Shown here: in pieces, positions 34,604-47,560 of the stretch
Numbering within the stretch: position 1 is the stretch's first letter
Layout of the letters: each line of letters opens with the position of its first letter
Assembly (NCBI GenBank): GCA_039707655.1
Contig: CM077665.1
Span: forward strand, 308,140,486-308,204,485
Length of the DNA: 64,000 nt
DNA from: Elymus sibiricus
Taxonomy: Eukaryota; Streptophyta; Magnoliopsida; Poales; Poaceae
Direction of reading: 5' to 3'
The notes under the pieces: generated by a model
The model's input: only the letters and a program-made list of their open reading frames with translations
Database searches by the model: none
What the model was told of the DNA's origin: nothing
Position numbers and translations under genes: made by a program

Positions 34604-37600
34604 CACTACTAGGGAAAACCCTAGCAGTAGCGCGGGTATTTGGTGTATCAGTAGCGCGGGTAACCGCGCTACTGATACGGCGCTACAGCTAACGTTTATC
34701 AGAAGCGCGTTTTGACACGCGCTACTGCTATACCTACTTAGCAGTAGCGCGTTCTGTACCAGCGCTACTGCTAAGTCTATCAGTAGCGGGTTTTGACACG
34801 CGCTACTGCTATATTTTCTCATATCTTTTTTTTTGCTACGTATTTGCGATGTTTCTGTACAGGTTTCATACAGTATTCTAATCATATCATAAACATGCAA
34901 TATGCTCATCATATCATACACATAATAGTCTCATCATATCATCCAACACAAATCATGTCGTCACATCATAATCACGATATATCTATACAAGTTACATGAC
35001 ATGTCTCATCATACATAATGTAGTACTTCTTGAGGCGTCGGTTCGTATCCCTCTCTCGCACTAGCGTGAACCTAAACTAACTACTGGCTATCGCTAGGAA
35101 ACCGGAAACCGGTACACCTGGTCCTGACACTCCGGCCACTCGTCGTATACTCCTGGTGTAGCACTCTTCGCCATCGATGATTTATGCACCTGCATCGTCA
35201 CATGAGTTGATGATATGCAACATATATAGTTGAGCAACAGAAAGAGACAGACTTGGCAAAAATAGAAGCAACATATCATAAGCATACAAAGTTCATCGTA
35301 CCCAAAATGCCCTAACTAGAGTCATCTTCGCTAGTTGAGGAGGATGGTTTAATTACATCGTACTCAAAGTTTCGTCATAGAGAAAGTAAGGACTAAACGG
35401 ACACATTGTCATATATCGTCAATCACTCCAACATGTCGTGCCATCCATGCAAGTCAGGGAGATAGTCCCCGAGCGCAGTGAAAGGCTTTAGGTCGAGACG
35501 TTGAGCGGCTACGCGTGTTCGGACGTCTTCCCGCGACATTTGCCCTTCTTCGTAGAACATCCCTGTTTTTTCGAGGACCTCCTTCATGATGATTTGGGCA
35601 AGTTCACGCTGGATGTGATAGAACTCAGCTCGGAGTCGATGATCCGGGATATCTCCTAGGTTCTTTGCCCATTGCAGAATATGGGCATCGCTGGATCTAG
35701 GTGACATGCGAAGGTTCTGCTGATCCCGTCTGAACTCCTGCATGTGGTGGAGGACATAGAATCCATCACTGATAGTACCACTCGGTTGCTGGATGCAGCA
35801 GAAGTCAGTCCTATGGCCGAAGCAGGGCGCGCGGTTCCTTGTCTTCCTGAGATTGATCTCTCCACCCCGTACGCCGTACGTAAAGATAGCACTGTCGAGA
35901 ACAGACTTGATGTGGGTGTAATCCTTTTTCTTCATGTTCTTCGACGAGTCCAAGTAAAGAGCGTGGGAGACTCGGGGGTAAAGGATGATGAGGACGGCGC
36001 GCCCGTCGCTGCGCAAAATAAGTACACCTCAAATTAGCCTCCACGCGTGCAAATGAAATGATTGAAATCGAAGGAAGGATATCCGCGCGGATGACTTACA
36101 TGGGATGATAAGGCACGAGAATCGTCTCCTTGTCCTTATTGCCGACCATGAAATCGGCGATGTAGTTAGTCGCGTATTCACGGTGCTCTTTGCAGACTGC
36201 CAAGAAGCTCTCATGCATGAAGTACGGGTCAGCGACACAGATATAAGGTATCTGCTCAATCCTGATGATGTAGTTCATGTACAAGGCAAAAAGGCGGACA
36301 AACGTAAAATCCAGCTTTTTCACGTGAAACATGTCAAAGATGTAATCGAATCGAAGGAAGAACTTTCCCGCGGGGAATGTGTCGACGTACAACCTTTCCT
36401 GCGGCACGTTAACCACGTAGAGCGGGTATCCTGGATTTTGCGAGGCGATCAGGCTTTTCTCTCTTCGCAGCACATCGTCATGAAGTCTCCTGAGATCGCC
36501 GTATATGGCCTCTACCGCTGCCTTAGGTAGGATTGGTTCACCGGGGATATGGTATTTCGCCGCACCCATGACAGGTACACGTTCTTGAACCCGAGGCTGC
36601 GGAGGTGGCTGGATCATAGAAGCAGCTTTGTTGCCTTTCCTCGCTCTCTTCCTATGCTTCTTTGCTACAGGAAGGTCGTCTATAATACGTTCAGCCTCCG
36701 GAGGCGGCAATTCAGGCACCTACTCATGATGCTGAGCCATCAATCCTTCGTCGTCATAGGCGCCAGTATTGAGATACTGTAGAGTGTCATCGTCATCCTC
36801 ATCGATGGCATCGATATCATGCGGAGCTTCTTCGGCGGCGGCGACGTCATCAGCGACTAATGGAGCCTCTTCCTCACCCCATCCGCTATCACCCGGCACG
36901 ACAGGCGACGCTAATTGGGTAGGTGGGGTGTTGATGTTCATACCTTGCTGAGGCTGCGTGGTCGTGGGTGTGCTCTCGGCCGCCGCAGGTACCGTGGTCG
37001 TGGTGCACGGGGTTACGTCGGCCTGCAAAGACATGTCTGCGACGTGAGACATCCAAAAGGCAACGGAAACAGAAGATTGCACATTTATTGAAGAGGGCCG
37101 GTGTGACAGGTACCGTCGATGGGCTGCTATGAGCAGGTGCGGGAGCCGGTGCAGGAGCAGGTGCGGGAGCCGGTGCAGGAGCAGGTGCGGGAGCCGGTGC
37201 AGGAGCTGGTGCAACGCTAGTCGAGCTGCTCCCGAATAAGTTGGAAAGGGGAAAGTCCGCTACCTCTTTATTTGGATTTTGCCTACCCCAACTGACGATA
37301 TCCGGAACCAAGACACCATACGAAGCTACAATCTCCTGTTTTGCGGCAGCTACCGCTGCTTTGACCGCAATCGCAACCTTCTTGTCGATGTTTTCTTCAT
37401 TTAACCTCCGTCTTTCCTTTTTCTCCTCCGTGGTCTCACGGTAGTACTTCTTCCACGTGGCGCCGTCTCCGACGCCATGCACGCGTCCATACGATGGCCG
37501 AGTGTCCACCGGGAATCCTTTCAATATGTTCAAGGCCCGGTTGAATGGGGTGTCCCACTTGGGCCTCGCCAATGCCTCAGACGGCGAGTCGCTTTCGGCC

Positions 37601-40008
37601 GCGATCCTGTGCTGCTCTCTCTGCAAAAGGAACAAGGATCGTTTACAAATATGACTAAACGTGCAGTCGAATTGATCAGAAGCTAAAAATTACCAGCAGT
37701 CTCATGAACTCCGTCGTGACCGCGTCCGTCTCGAAAACCTTCTTCACTGGGTCCCAATGGTACCGGGCCCTGAGGACGTCACGCTCCTGCGGGACGGTGA
37801 ACTCCGCCAAGGGGTCTGGGATGCCCAGACTTTCGCATTCCGCGTCCTCCTTGGCCCATGTGGACCTCTTCCCCGCGTAACCACGGCTTCCGAGGTGGTG
37901 GCACCCCATGTTCCTGTCTTGAAGCCCCTTCATGTACTCCGACTTTTCTTTGGCAGCTTCGGCAACGCAAGCCGCCTTGAATATTTCAAACTGCTCTTCC
38001 GTAATTGTCGGATTATCCTTTACAATCTCGGAGTAGGGTTCCTTTTTATCGAAGATCCTTGCTTTCACCCTTACTTTCCAGGCGGACAACGCGCCGCTAA
38101 ACTTGCCCATGGCGCATCTATTTATCTTCTTCATTGCCGGGTCTTTATCTGGATTTTTATATTTGATTTCATCCCGGCCCGGGGACAAGAACACCTGGTG
38201 CAGCTTCGTTAGGAGGGACTGCTTCATATCTGGTATCTTCCATAGTTGCGCATCATTGATGGTAGCGGCTGCCCGTAGGATGCAGCCTATTTGATTGCCG
38301 AAGCACGCGCGCGCTTCCGCAGGCTCTTTTGGCTCAAAATTGCCGTCATCCACCTCCGTGACCACCAGTCTAGTAGTGATGAGCTAGTTTGGGCGCCGTT
38401 GCCTCTTTAGTTTTGGTTCTATACTGGCTTCGCCAGTCTCGGTGCCGGTCTCGGCACCGGTGTCAGTCTCAGCGCCGGTCTCGACGCCTGTGTCAGTCTC
38501 AGCGCCGGTGTCAGTCTCAGCGCCGGTCTCGGCGCCGGTCTCGATGTCGGTCTCAGTCTCGGATGTGACAGGTGGGCCCTGCAACAACCGTTGCTCATTG
38601 AGAAGGTTCAAATAGGCGTCTGCCGCCGCGTAGACGTTGCAATCACCAGAACCCTGTCCTTCATCGTTGCTAGCCATGTTTCCTACGATTAAATCTAGTC
38701 AATTAATTCTAGACCTAATAAAATGAATAATGACATAAAAAAAAGGTCAATGTTTTGCAGGAATGTTGATTCATTCCCGTTGTGGCAAATCCCGGGCACT
38801 CAATATGTCCTAGTTTGTAGCACAAGTCATGCCGAAATTCACGGAAAATTTCGGCATGACCTTTGCTACAAACTGGACAAATAGAGCGCCTGAAATTTGC
38901 CGAAACGGAAATGAATCAACATTCCGGCAAAACATAGGCCACTCGGAATCATTCCCTGCAAACAATTTTCAAATATCCATCTTCGACACCGCAACACATG
39001 TCCAAATATACACGAGCAACCACATGTCCAAATTTCACAAGCTAATTCCAAAAAATTCAGTACCGCCCTAGAATAATATTTCTGTCCTAATTTGATATAT
39101 AGCTAAATTCATATATATCAAAATAGCTACCTAGGGTTTATACCAAAACCTAGCAACCTAGGGTTCATACCAAAACCTACGGTTCATACTTAAACCTAGG
39201 GTTCATACCTAAATTCACCTAAGTAAATTAACCTACTGCCCTCTTGCAAAGTATTCACCTACTGTACCACTACTACTCTGCTTAAACCTAGCTAGGGTTC
39301 ATAACTAAATTCACCTAAGTAAATTAACCTAGAGAGGAGGGGCGGGGGCTTACAGAGAGGGTGCTCGGGGGAGAGGGTGCTCGGGGGAGGTGCTCGGAGG
39401 AGACGGTGGCGGGGAGGGCGTCGAGGGTGGCAGGACCGTGGAGGGAGGCAGGGCGGCCCCGGAGACGGCGAGGGAGGCAGGGCCGTGGAGGGAGGCAGGG
39501 CGATGAGGAGGGGACGAGGGTGGCTCCCGAGGGCGCCGAGGGCGCGTGCCTCCGGTGGCGGTGATGGCGCGCGGCTCCGGTGGCGGCCCCGGTGACGGCG
39601 ACGGAGGCAGTGGCGGCGAGGGAGCAGGGGCGGCGAGGGGAGAGGGACGCGAGAAGAATGGGGAATTGGGGAAGGAGGGATAACCGCGAAGGGGCAAGTC
39701 AAAATTAGCGGTAGCGCTTGTAAGTAAAACGCGCTATAGCTAATAATAGCTACACCGCTATTATAAAACGCGCTACTCCTATTCGATTAGCAGTAGCGCT
39801 TGTCAAAATAGGGCGCTACTACTATACCTAGCCTGTGGGCAACGGTGTGGCAGTTATAGTAGTAGCGCTTTTTATCTAGGACGCGCTGCTACTAGTTTCA
39901 TATCAGTAGCGATGTTTTTCGCCCCGCGCTACTGTTATATAGTAGTAGCGCCCTCTTTTGACCAGCGCTACTGATAATCCTCTGTGTATAAGGTTTTCCC
40001 TAGTAGTG
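34604..40008 (-). mobile_element. CACTA-4, complete ends, 5.4 kb
   Basis: The left end is CACTACTAGGGAAAACC at 34604 and the right end its complement GGTTTTCCCTAGTAGTG at 40008. A 3-bp target duplication GTT lies on both sides (34601-34603 and 40009-40011). Subterminal regions (34620-34815 and 39700-39990) are dense in AGCAGTAGCGC-type repeats in both orientations. It contains one minus-strand gene and no DDE transposase (TNP2-like) gene, so it is non-autonomous. A GC-rich segment at 39340-39660 is probably its promoter and leader region. Confidence 0.92.
35423..38677 (-). pseudogene. CACTA-4 TNP1/Ulp1-like gene with two ambers
   Basis: Four exons with GT/AG junctions: 38677-37694, 37620-37114, 37022-36100 and 36008-35423. 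They sum to exactly 1000 codons. In order: an acidic Thr/Glu repeat (TETDIETGAETGAETD) near residues 40-85; a plant Ptta/En/Spm-type domain (CILRAAATIND to FETDAVTTEFMRLL); a Lys/Glu-rich helix; an Ala-Pro repeat of about 30 residues; an acidic linker; then a C-terminal segment like the Ulp1/C48 peptidase-derived domain of grass CACTAs (ALYLDSSKNMKKKDYTHIK). Where a C48 protease would have its catalytic Cys (DCG) this reads SDGFYVLHHM at about 35755-35772, so protease activity is unlikely. In-frame TAG codons lie at 38384-38386 (after RRPN) and 36720-36722 (after QHHE). Apart from these the frame is intact. Confidence 0.8.
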
Positions 40009-41568
40009 GTTTGTGATTCGCGAAGCATGCATGTATAGTCTCCCATTATGCTAAGAAGTTGGAGCACGATTTATTATTGAGTGTCTTCCTTTGCGTGAAG
40101 GTCGGGGGCGTGCGATGGTTAACTCCTACCGACCTCCCACCTAGGGGCATGTGTAGTAGTATGCAGTACTTTGCTTTGAGGGCTAATAGACTTTCGCAAT
40201 AAGTATGTGAGTTCTTTCTGACTAATGTGAGTCCATGGATTATACGCACTCTCACCTTTCCGCAATTTGCTAGCCTCTTCAGTACCGCGCATTGCCCTTT
40301 CTCACCTCGAGATGTGATGCAAACTCCGCCGGTGCATCCAAACCCCGTGATATGATACGCTCACATAAGCCTCTTTATATCTTCTTCGAAATAGCCACCA
40401 TACCTACCTATTATGGCATTTCCATAGCCATTCCGAGATATATTGCCATGCAACTTCCACCGTTCCATTATTATGACACACATCATAATTTTCATATTGC
40501 ACTGCATGATCATATAACTGACATTGTATTTGTGGCTCAGCCACCATTCATCATTTTTTATACATGTTATGCTAGATCATTGCACATCCTGGTACACTGC
40601 CAGAGGCATTCATATAGTCATATTTGTTCTAGTATCGAGTTGTAATTTTGAGTTGTAAGTAAATAGAAATGTGATGATCATAATTATTCATTATAAGATC
40701 ATTGTCCTAGTGAGGAAATAAAAAAAAAGAGGCCAAAAGAGCCCAGAAGAAAAGAGGCCAAAAAGAGCCCACAAAAAATGACAGAGAAAGAGAGAAGGGG
40801 CAATGTTACTAACCCTTTTCCAAACTTGTGCTTCAAAGTAGCATTTCATATAGAGAGTCTCCTAGGTCATCACTTCCATATACTAGTGGGATTCCTTCAT
40901 TATAGAACTTGTCTTGCGTATTCTGATGATGGGCTTCCTCAAATGCCCGAGGTCTTCTAGAGCAAGCAAGTTGGATGCACACCCACTTAGTTTTAATTTT
41001 GAGCTTTTATACACTTATAGCTCCTAGTGCATCCGTTGTGTGGCAATCCCTACTCCTTGCATTGACATCAATTGATGGGCATCTCCATAGCCCGTTGATT
41101 AGCCACGTCGATGTGAGACTTTCTCCTTTTTTTTCTTCTCCAAATTAATCTCTACCACCGTATTCTATTCCAACCATAGTTCTATATCCATGGCTTGCGC
41201 TCATGTATTGCATGGGGGTTGAAAAAGTTGAAGCGCGGTAAAAAGTATGAACCAATTACTTGGCTCACACCGGCTAATTGATTTATACTTTGTGTTAAGA
41301 AGATGGAGCATGACAAGGCTATATGATTTATAGGGATAGCATTCTTTAGCAATTATATTTTGAAAGGCATGATTGTTTGTTGGTATGCCTGAGTATTCAT
41401 GTCTTTATCTCAAATTATAGACTATTGATTTGAATCATTCGGATCTAAATATTCATACCATAAAAGAAAGATTGCATGATGAACATGTTAGGTAGCATTC
41501 CACATAAAAAATTCTGTTTTTATCATTTACCTACTCGAGGACGAGCATGAATTAAGCTTGGGGATGCT

Positions 41569-41955
41569 TGATACGTCTCCAACGTATCTATAATTTTGTA
41601 TTATTCCACGCTATTATAGTATCAATCTTGGATGTTTTATATACTATTATATATCATTTTTTGGGACTAACCTATTAACCTAGTGCCCAGTGCTAGTTGC
41701 TATTTTTTTGCTTGTTTTTCGCTTTTTAGAAAATCAATATCAAACAGACCAAACAGAGAAAAGACTTTGGATTAATTTTTTCTGGACCAGATGGGACCCT
41801 AGAAGGTTCGGGAGAAGACCTGGGGAGTCACGAGGGAGCGACGAGCCCAGGGGGCGCGTCCTCCAGGCTTGTGGGCCCCTCGTGGCACCTCTTGACCTAA
41901 TTCCACCTCTATAAGTTCCCAAATTTTCCCAATACATCACAGAGCCACCCGAAAT
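41569..41955 (+). repeat. Retro1 3' LTR, truncated
   Basis: Starts TGATACGTCTCC directly after the tract AAGCTTGGGGATGCT and breaks at GAAAT|CACTACAAAA, where CACTA-2 begins. The 5' LTR continues ACTTTTTCTGCC at the equivalent point, so the insertion site is exact. Confidence 0.85.
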
Positions 41956-42419
41956 CACTACAAAAAAAATACACTTCCGTGATGATATGTGTTTGTCACA
42001 GTAGGCCACGTTTTTTGTCATGCATGTACATCCATGACGATTTTATGACAGAATCAAGATAGTCACACCTGTGCTGTCGTAGAAGTGTTCCATGACATTA
42101 CCAAAATTATCATCACGGAAGTGTCCACTTCCACGACGATAAATGGTGCGTCATGGAAGTGCTTTCGTCAAGGGTGACCGACACATGGCATCCACCGTAA
42201 CGGGTCGCCGTTAAGCTTTCGGGTTCTGGTTTGGATCCGATAACCCGTTAACAGCCCGGACCAATGGGGATTTTCCACGTGTAAAATTCTCAATGGCCAG
42301 AGGAACCACGTGTCGGCTCAGCGTTGGGATAGATGTCATCCACTCATTGGACGGGAGGCGCCTATGATACGTCGACACATGGCACGGCCCAACAGAGGCC
42401 CATTCAGGTGAAATGGCCG

Positions 42420-43240
42420 GCCCGTTTGACTTGGTCAAAAGGTAGCGGGCTGGCCCATGGAAAGCCTGTTAATGGCCTGTTCGCATATAGCCCATTTACA
42501 GCCCGCTAACTCACGGCCCGTTATGCCCTATCCGAATTGGGCCCAGTAGCGTTATCTGGGCCGCCCAATATGATTCCAGCCCATTGTAACTTCCGGCCAA
42601 TGTATGGCCCATGACGTCTTTCGGCCCATATGAGGCCCTTTGTAACTATTGGCCCTTTAAAGGCCCGTGGTGAAACTGGCCCATAATGATCAGTGTAACG
42701 CTTTACACCCATTAATGGCCCATTATTCCGTTGGGCCGTTTCCAGCCCGTGTTACCTTTCGGCCTTCTAAGGACACATTTATTCTTGGGCTCATTTCCAG
42801 CATTCGGTTACTTACGGCCCGTTACTGGCCTGTTCTGCTTGTGGGCCAAATTCAGCCCGTGGTTACAGTCGGCCCGATTGTGGCCCGTTAACCCGTTGGG
42901 CTGTTCTCATAGCGTCATCAAATAAGGCCCATTAACGACCCGTGATGCCTGTCGATAGAATTAAGCCCGTTATACATTTCGGCCTATTAACGACTCGTTA
43001 TGGTCGGGCCATAAACACACGATTTCCACTCTAGCCCGTTTACGACCCATTTTGCGGACCGTTATTGGTCCATGAATAATACGGCCCGTATAGGGCCCAT
43101 TGAATATACAGCCCGTCGAGGGCCCATGGATCCTACGGCCCGTAGGAGGCCCATGGTCACTACAGCAGGTAGCAGGACCATGGTAACAACGGTCCGTATA
43201 TTGCCCATGGTTATTGTGGCCTAGTTATAAAAATAAGTTA
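42420..43240. repeat. CACTA-2 subterminal repeats
   Basis: Dense short repeats with cores GGCCCGTTA, AGCCCGTTA and GGCCCATTA, some 20 or more copies. They are the inverse of the array ending CACTA-1. Confidence 0.8.
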
Positions 43241-44879
43241 TCGTGGCCACTAGAAAAACGCGGAAAAAGAACTGCGGTGACTACAAGCAATCAAGTAAAC
43301 AAGAAAATAAGGAAATAAATAAGCAAGCAACTAACGCTAGGCTATTACGGCTATTACACATATTATATCCACTGGGCATCAAAGTTCGCCACCAGTGCAA
43401 ATATAGGGAACAAAGGAGCATATCACATACACAGGTTGTCAAAGTTGGCGACCAGTGCAAATAAACGCCACAGCAAAACAAGTCCAGAACTGAAACCACT
43501 TCAGAAGAGCTCAAGAAACAATATCCTGGGTACCCAGCATGCTGGCAAGATGCTTAGCAAGCTTATTAACTTTCTCTTGTTTGGCGCTTAAATCCTCCAC
43601 CGCTTGCTGTTGCACCCGAAGGTATGCTTCTAAATTCTGCAGGGACTTCCTTAGTCCTTCGGCTTCGTGTCGCAGCACATCTGATTGATGTCTTTCAACT
43701 TGAAGGTGAGACTCAAGAAGACGAACTGATTCAGGCAGCGAGTTCGAAGAGCTTGTGCTAGCAGTAGTGGCCAGTAACTCGAACACTACATCAAGACAGG
43801 ACTTTTGGGTTGTCTCACTGTCGTCAAGATAGTTTTTATCAGCTTTCTTGGAGACCAACATGGATGTCTCACTATCTTGAACCTTATATGCATTACTTCC
43901 TTTACCATTGCATAACGGGGGTACTCTTCTCCAATATTTTGTGTGCATTCTAAAAGAGAAACAAGCAGACACATCACAAGTTTACCATGTTGTATATGAA
44001 ACTCATTTTGGTAAATCAGTTCAGTAGTAAAGTGGACAGGATAACAGCATGAAACAAACATATATCTATGTACCATGGTCACTGTATGGTCTATATCATT
44101 CTAGTTTTTGTTGCCAAATCAAGATAGAGACACAATTCAAATAATATCTGTTTAAGACAAAGAAGAATAGACGGAATATAAGTGTGGGAAACTACAGAAC
44201 AATAACAACACTTGTAATGTGCATGACATGAGAACATAACTGTTTATTCAATTGAAACTGAAATCAACATAGAGCAAGTTACAACAGCAAACCAGTTAAA
44301 GAAACAGGTTTAAAACATACCTGTTGTGCCATTGGAGTTTCAATTCCATCCTTCAAATTTGAAAATAGTTGGTATGAGTAAATACAGTGATGCAAGAGCA
44401 AAGGAGTATGAACCATAGCTACAGAAACTGGCATGAGAACAATTCTTCTTGTGCTTTAAGCGTTGAGTTGGGGTTCGGAGTGGTGGTCCTCATGCTTTGG
44501 GCACTGCAGTTGCCTTACTAACTGCTCGTGTTTGGGTGCTCTGTGGTGGAGACAGTGATGTGTCAACTGGACCTGGGTTACTATCTGATGGGGTTGGGGT
44601 TAGAAAGGGTGTAGTTGGTTCTCCGTCCAATTGGGTAGGGGTACAATCACCGAGAGTATGGGTTATGTGTGGTGGGGCTAGTTCTTGGGCAAGTACAACC
44701 GTGGTTCTATCTACATCGACTGGTAACACTATCTTTTCTGAAGACCGTGTTGTTACTCCCTTAGATACTGCCATCACCCTCTCCAATTCAAATGGCTGAT
44801 AAACAAGAAAAGTAATTGAATGTACAGACATTGTATGATAGACAGGTGCAATGGATAGTGGGGAATAAAAGAGGGCATG

Positions 44880-46290
44880 AAATAATTCACATTTATGTTG
44901 TCTAACCAAACAGGATAGCATGACATAATTTCACATATATGATGACTAACTTAGCATGACACAGTTTCACATATATGATGGCTAACTAAATAGGATGGAA
45001 AGACATAGTTCAAAATATGATGACTATGTAAAGAGGATGACATGATACAACTATATAATGTGTTTATTAAATTGGTTGGCAAGCCATAATTCACATACAT
45101 GCCGCCTATGGAAACATGATAGCATGATATAATTCATGGATAGAATGACATAATTCAAAATATGATGACTGTAAACACTACACAGGATGAGATGATATAA
45201 CTATATGATGTCTTTAATAAATGGGTTGGCATGCCATAATTCAGATAGATGCTGTCTATGTAACATGATGGCATGATATAATTCAAATATATGATTTATA
45301 TACTAAGCAAGTAAGCAGATGGCAATCGCATATATGATGTAAAAACTAAGCAATGCAAGACAACATATGCATGACATGAGTAATATAACCCTGCCAAGTT
45401 TGAGCATAGACCTCAGGGGGGAAATAGGACTGGTCATCTGTCTCTGAATCCTCCTCTGAGAAGCTATTTGTAACCAGCAAGATGTCTGCTTTAGCAGGTA
45501 GCATTGTCTGCTCTGAATACCTTGTTTTCACTCCAGATACTTCCATCACCACTTCAAATGGCTGATGCACAGGAAGAGTAGTTGAGTATACAAACGTTGT
45601 CGACAAATGGAATACATAATACAAAGAAAGGATAGCATCATATAATTCACATATATGATGATTGGCTAAATAGCATGGCATTGCATAATTCACATATATA
45701 ATGCCTTGCAACAAGATTGCATTGCACAATTCACATATATAATGTCTTGCAACAAGATGGCATTGCATAATTCACATATATGGTAATTACACAAAGCATG
45801 TCTAAACTAAGCAAATGACATAGGAATGCAAGACACCACACGCACGATATGAGTATACAAACAGGTGGTATTCACACAAAGCATGTCTAAACTAAGCAAA
45901 TGACATAGGAATGCAAGACACCACACGCACGATATGAGCAACATAACCCTGCCAAGTTAGGGCATACACCTTGGGGGGGAACAGGACTGGTCATCTGTCT
46001 CTGAATCGTCCTCTGAGGAGCTATCCGTAACCAGCGAGATATGCGCTTCGTCAGATAGCATAGTCTGCTCTGAAGACCTTGTTTTCACTCCAGAATTTTC
46101 CATCACCGTGTCAAATGGCTGATGCACACGAAGAGTAGTTGAATGTACTAACATTGTTGACAAATGTAATACGTAATGGAAAAAAGGATGGCATGATATA
46201 ATTCACATATAAGATGATTGGCTAAGCAGGATGGCATTGGAAAATTCACATATATGATGCCTGGCTAAACAAGATGGCGTTGCATAATTC
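44880..46290. repeat. AT-rich intronic repeats
   Basis: The motif ATAATTCACATATATGATG and variants recurs many times at irregular spacing, typically 40-60 bp, between the duplicated exons. Two larger segments (about 45800-45870 and 45880-45945) are near-identical direct repeats. Confidence 0.7.
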
Positions 46291-47189
46291 ACATATACGA
46301 TAAAGAAACTAAACAGACGGCATTCACACAAAGCATGTCTAAACTAAGCAGATGACACATTTGATGTATAAAGTAAGCAATGCAAGGCACCATATGCATG
46401 ATATGACCAACATCAGCATGACAAGTTAGAGCGAAGACCTCAGGGGGTAAATAGGAGTGGTCTTCTCCTTCTGAATCCCCCTCAGAACAGTTATCTTCCT
46501 CTTGATTACAATCTGAAATGGGTGGAGGGGGGCTGCCTTTGCACCCACCATTGTGTACAATAACTGACAGCATAGGAATAAAACACAGTGAGATTATGTA
46601 AGGAGTGCATGCAGAAATCCAGAGTGATGGCAGCAACCTGTGGATAGACCCAAAACCAATGATAGCAGGCAGATAATGGCTTCAATTAAAAAATACAGAT
46701 AATGGCTTCTTTACTGTTTGTTTCCCACCCAACATGAAACTCATAGTAGACACCAGAGATTAACCAGATAGTAGACAGATACTATTGATTGCGGCCCCCG
46801 ATATGTACCCCACAACCATTTAAAAACTCAAGTTTGAGCAGTAGTTTGGAGCTGACTCAGAGTCTAATCGGTGAACAGGATGATAAAGTAGCATGTAATA
46901 TTAAGCGATGCATAACGTAAGCAGACACGAAAGGGTGCGACCTCTCTTGCGGACCCGTGTAGTCCTTGAGGTCATCTGCTCAGTTGGTGATGGTAATGCA
47001 GTTGTCGTGGCTGCCGGCGGCGGGGAAGAAGATCTGAGGCGGCGAAAGACAGTTTTGAGGGCGGATCCCTGCTGTGGTGGACCCTTCTATCGTTGGAGGA
47101 GCTGAGCTAGGGTGGACAACGGCACAGCAGGAGCGGGACAAACCACACAAGGTTTTCTTTGAAAACTATCTGTAAGAGAAGTAATTCTA

Positions 47190-47560
47190 GGGCTCGTTTG
47201 AATTGGAGGATTCTAACAACGTAGGGATACGAAATACACAATAATAGGATAGGAATGCATGTGCAAAGAATTTCAAATCACAGGATTTCTATCAATCTGG
47301 GTGTTTGGTTCACAGGAATTGGAAAGTCACAGGAATGCAAAGAAGCATGGTCAAATTAAGTCAAACCACAAGAAAATGTACAGTTATAATGCTATTATGC
47401 TACTATCACTTAGTCTTGTTCTTCATGAATAGGAATTTGAAAAGGAGGGCCAAGTGGATATTAAAATTCCTACGGTTTTTCTTTGAAAGAGACACTAAAG
47501 GAACAAATCCTACAGTTTTCCTTTGCTCCATTCCTTTGAACCAAATGCATTAATAGTAGT
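47190..47560. mobile_element. Possible hAT-type MITE
   Basis: GGGCTCGTTTGAATTGGAGG at the left and AATCC...GAACCAAA at the right resemble grass hAT MITE ends. The ends are imperfect and no clear 8-bp duplication was identified. It lies between the two copies of the CACTA-2 gene 5' region. Confidence 0.35.

Larger units (their letters stand above)
29183..41955 (+). mobile_element. Retro1, non-autonomous LTR retrotransposon
   Basis: The 5' LTR starts TGATACGCATCC at 29183 and the 3' LTR starts TGATACGTCTCC at 41569. Internal sequence is collinear with Retro2 (for example GAGCATCAATAAAATTTC near 33373). It carries CACTA-3 and CACTA-4 and is cut on the right by CACTA-2. Relative to Retro2 about 1.4 kb is missing where CACTA-3 sits, including the end of the LTR, the primer-binding site and the orphan ORF. 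No gag or pol is visible. The LTR pair differs at about 10 percent over roughly 395 bp, so it is the oldest datable layer. The TGATACGTCTCC LTR type is abundant in Triticeae Gypsy-like elements. Confidence 0.8.
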
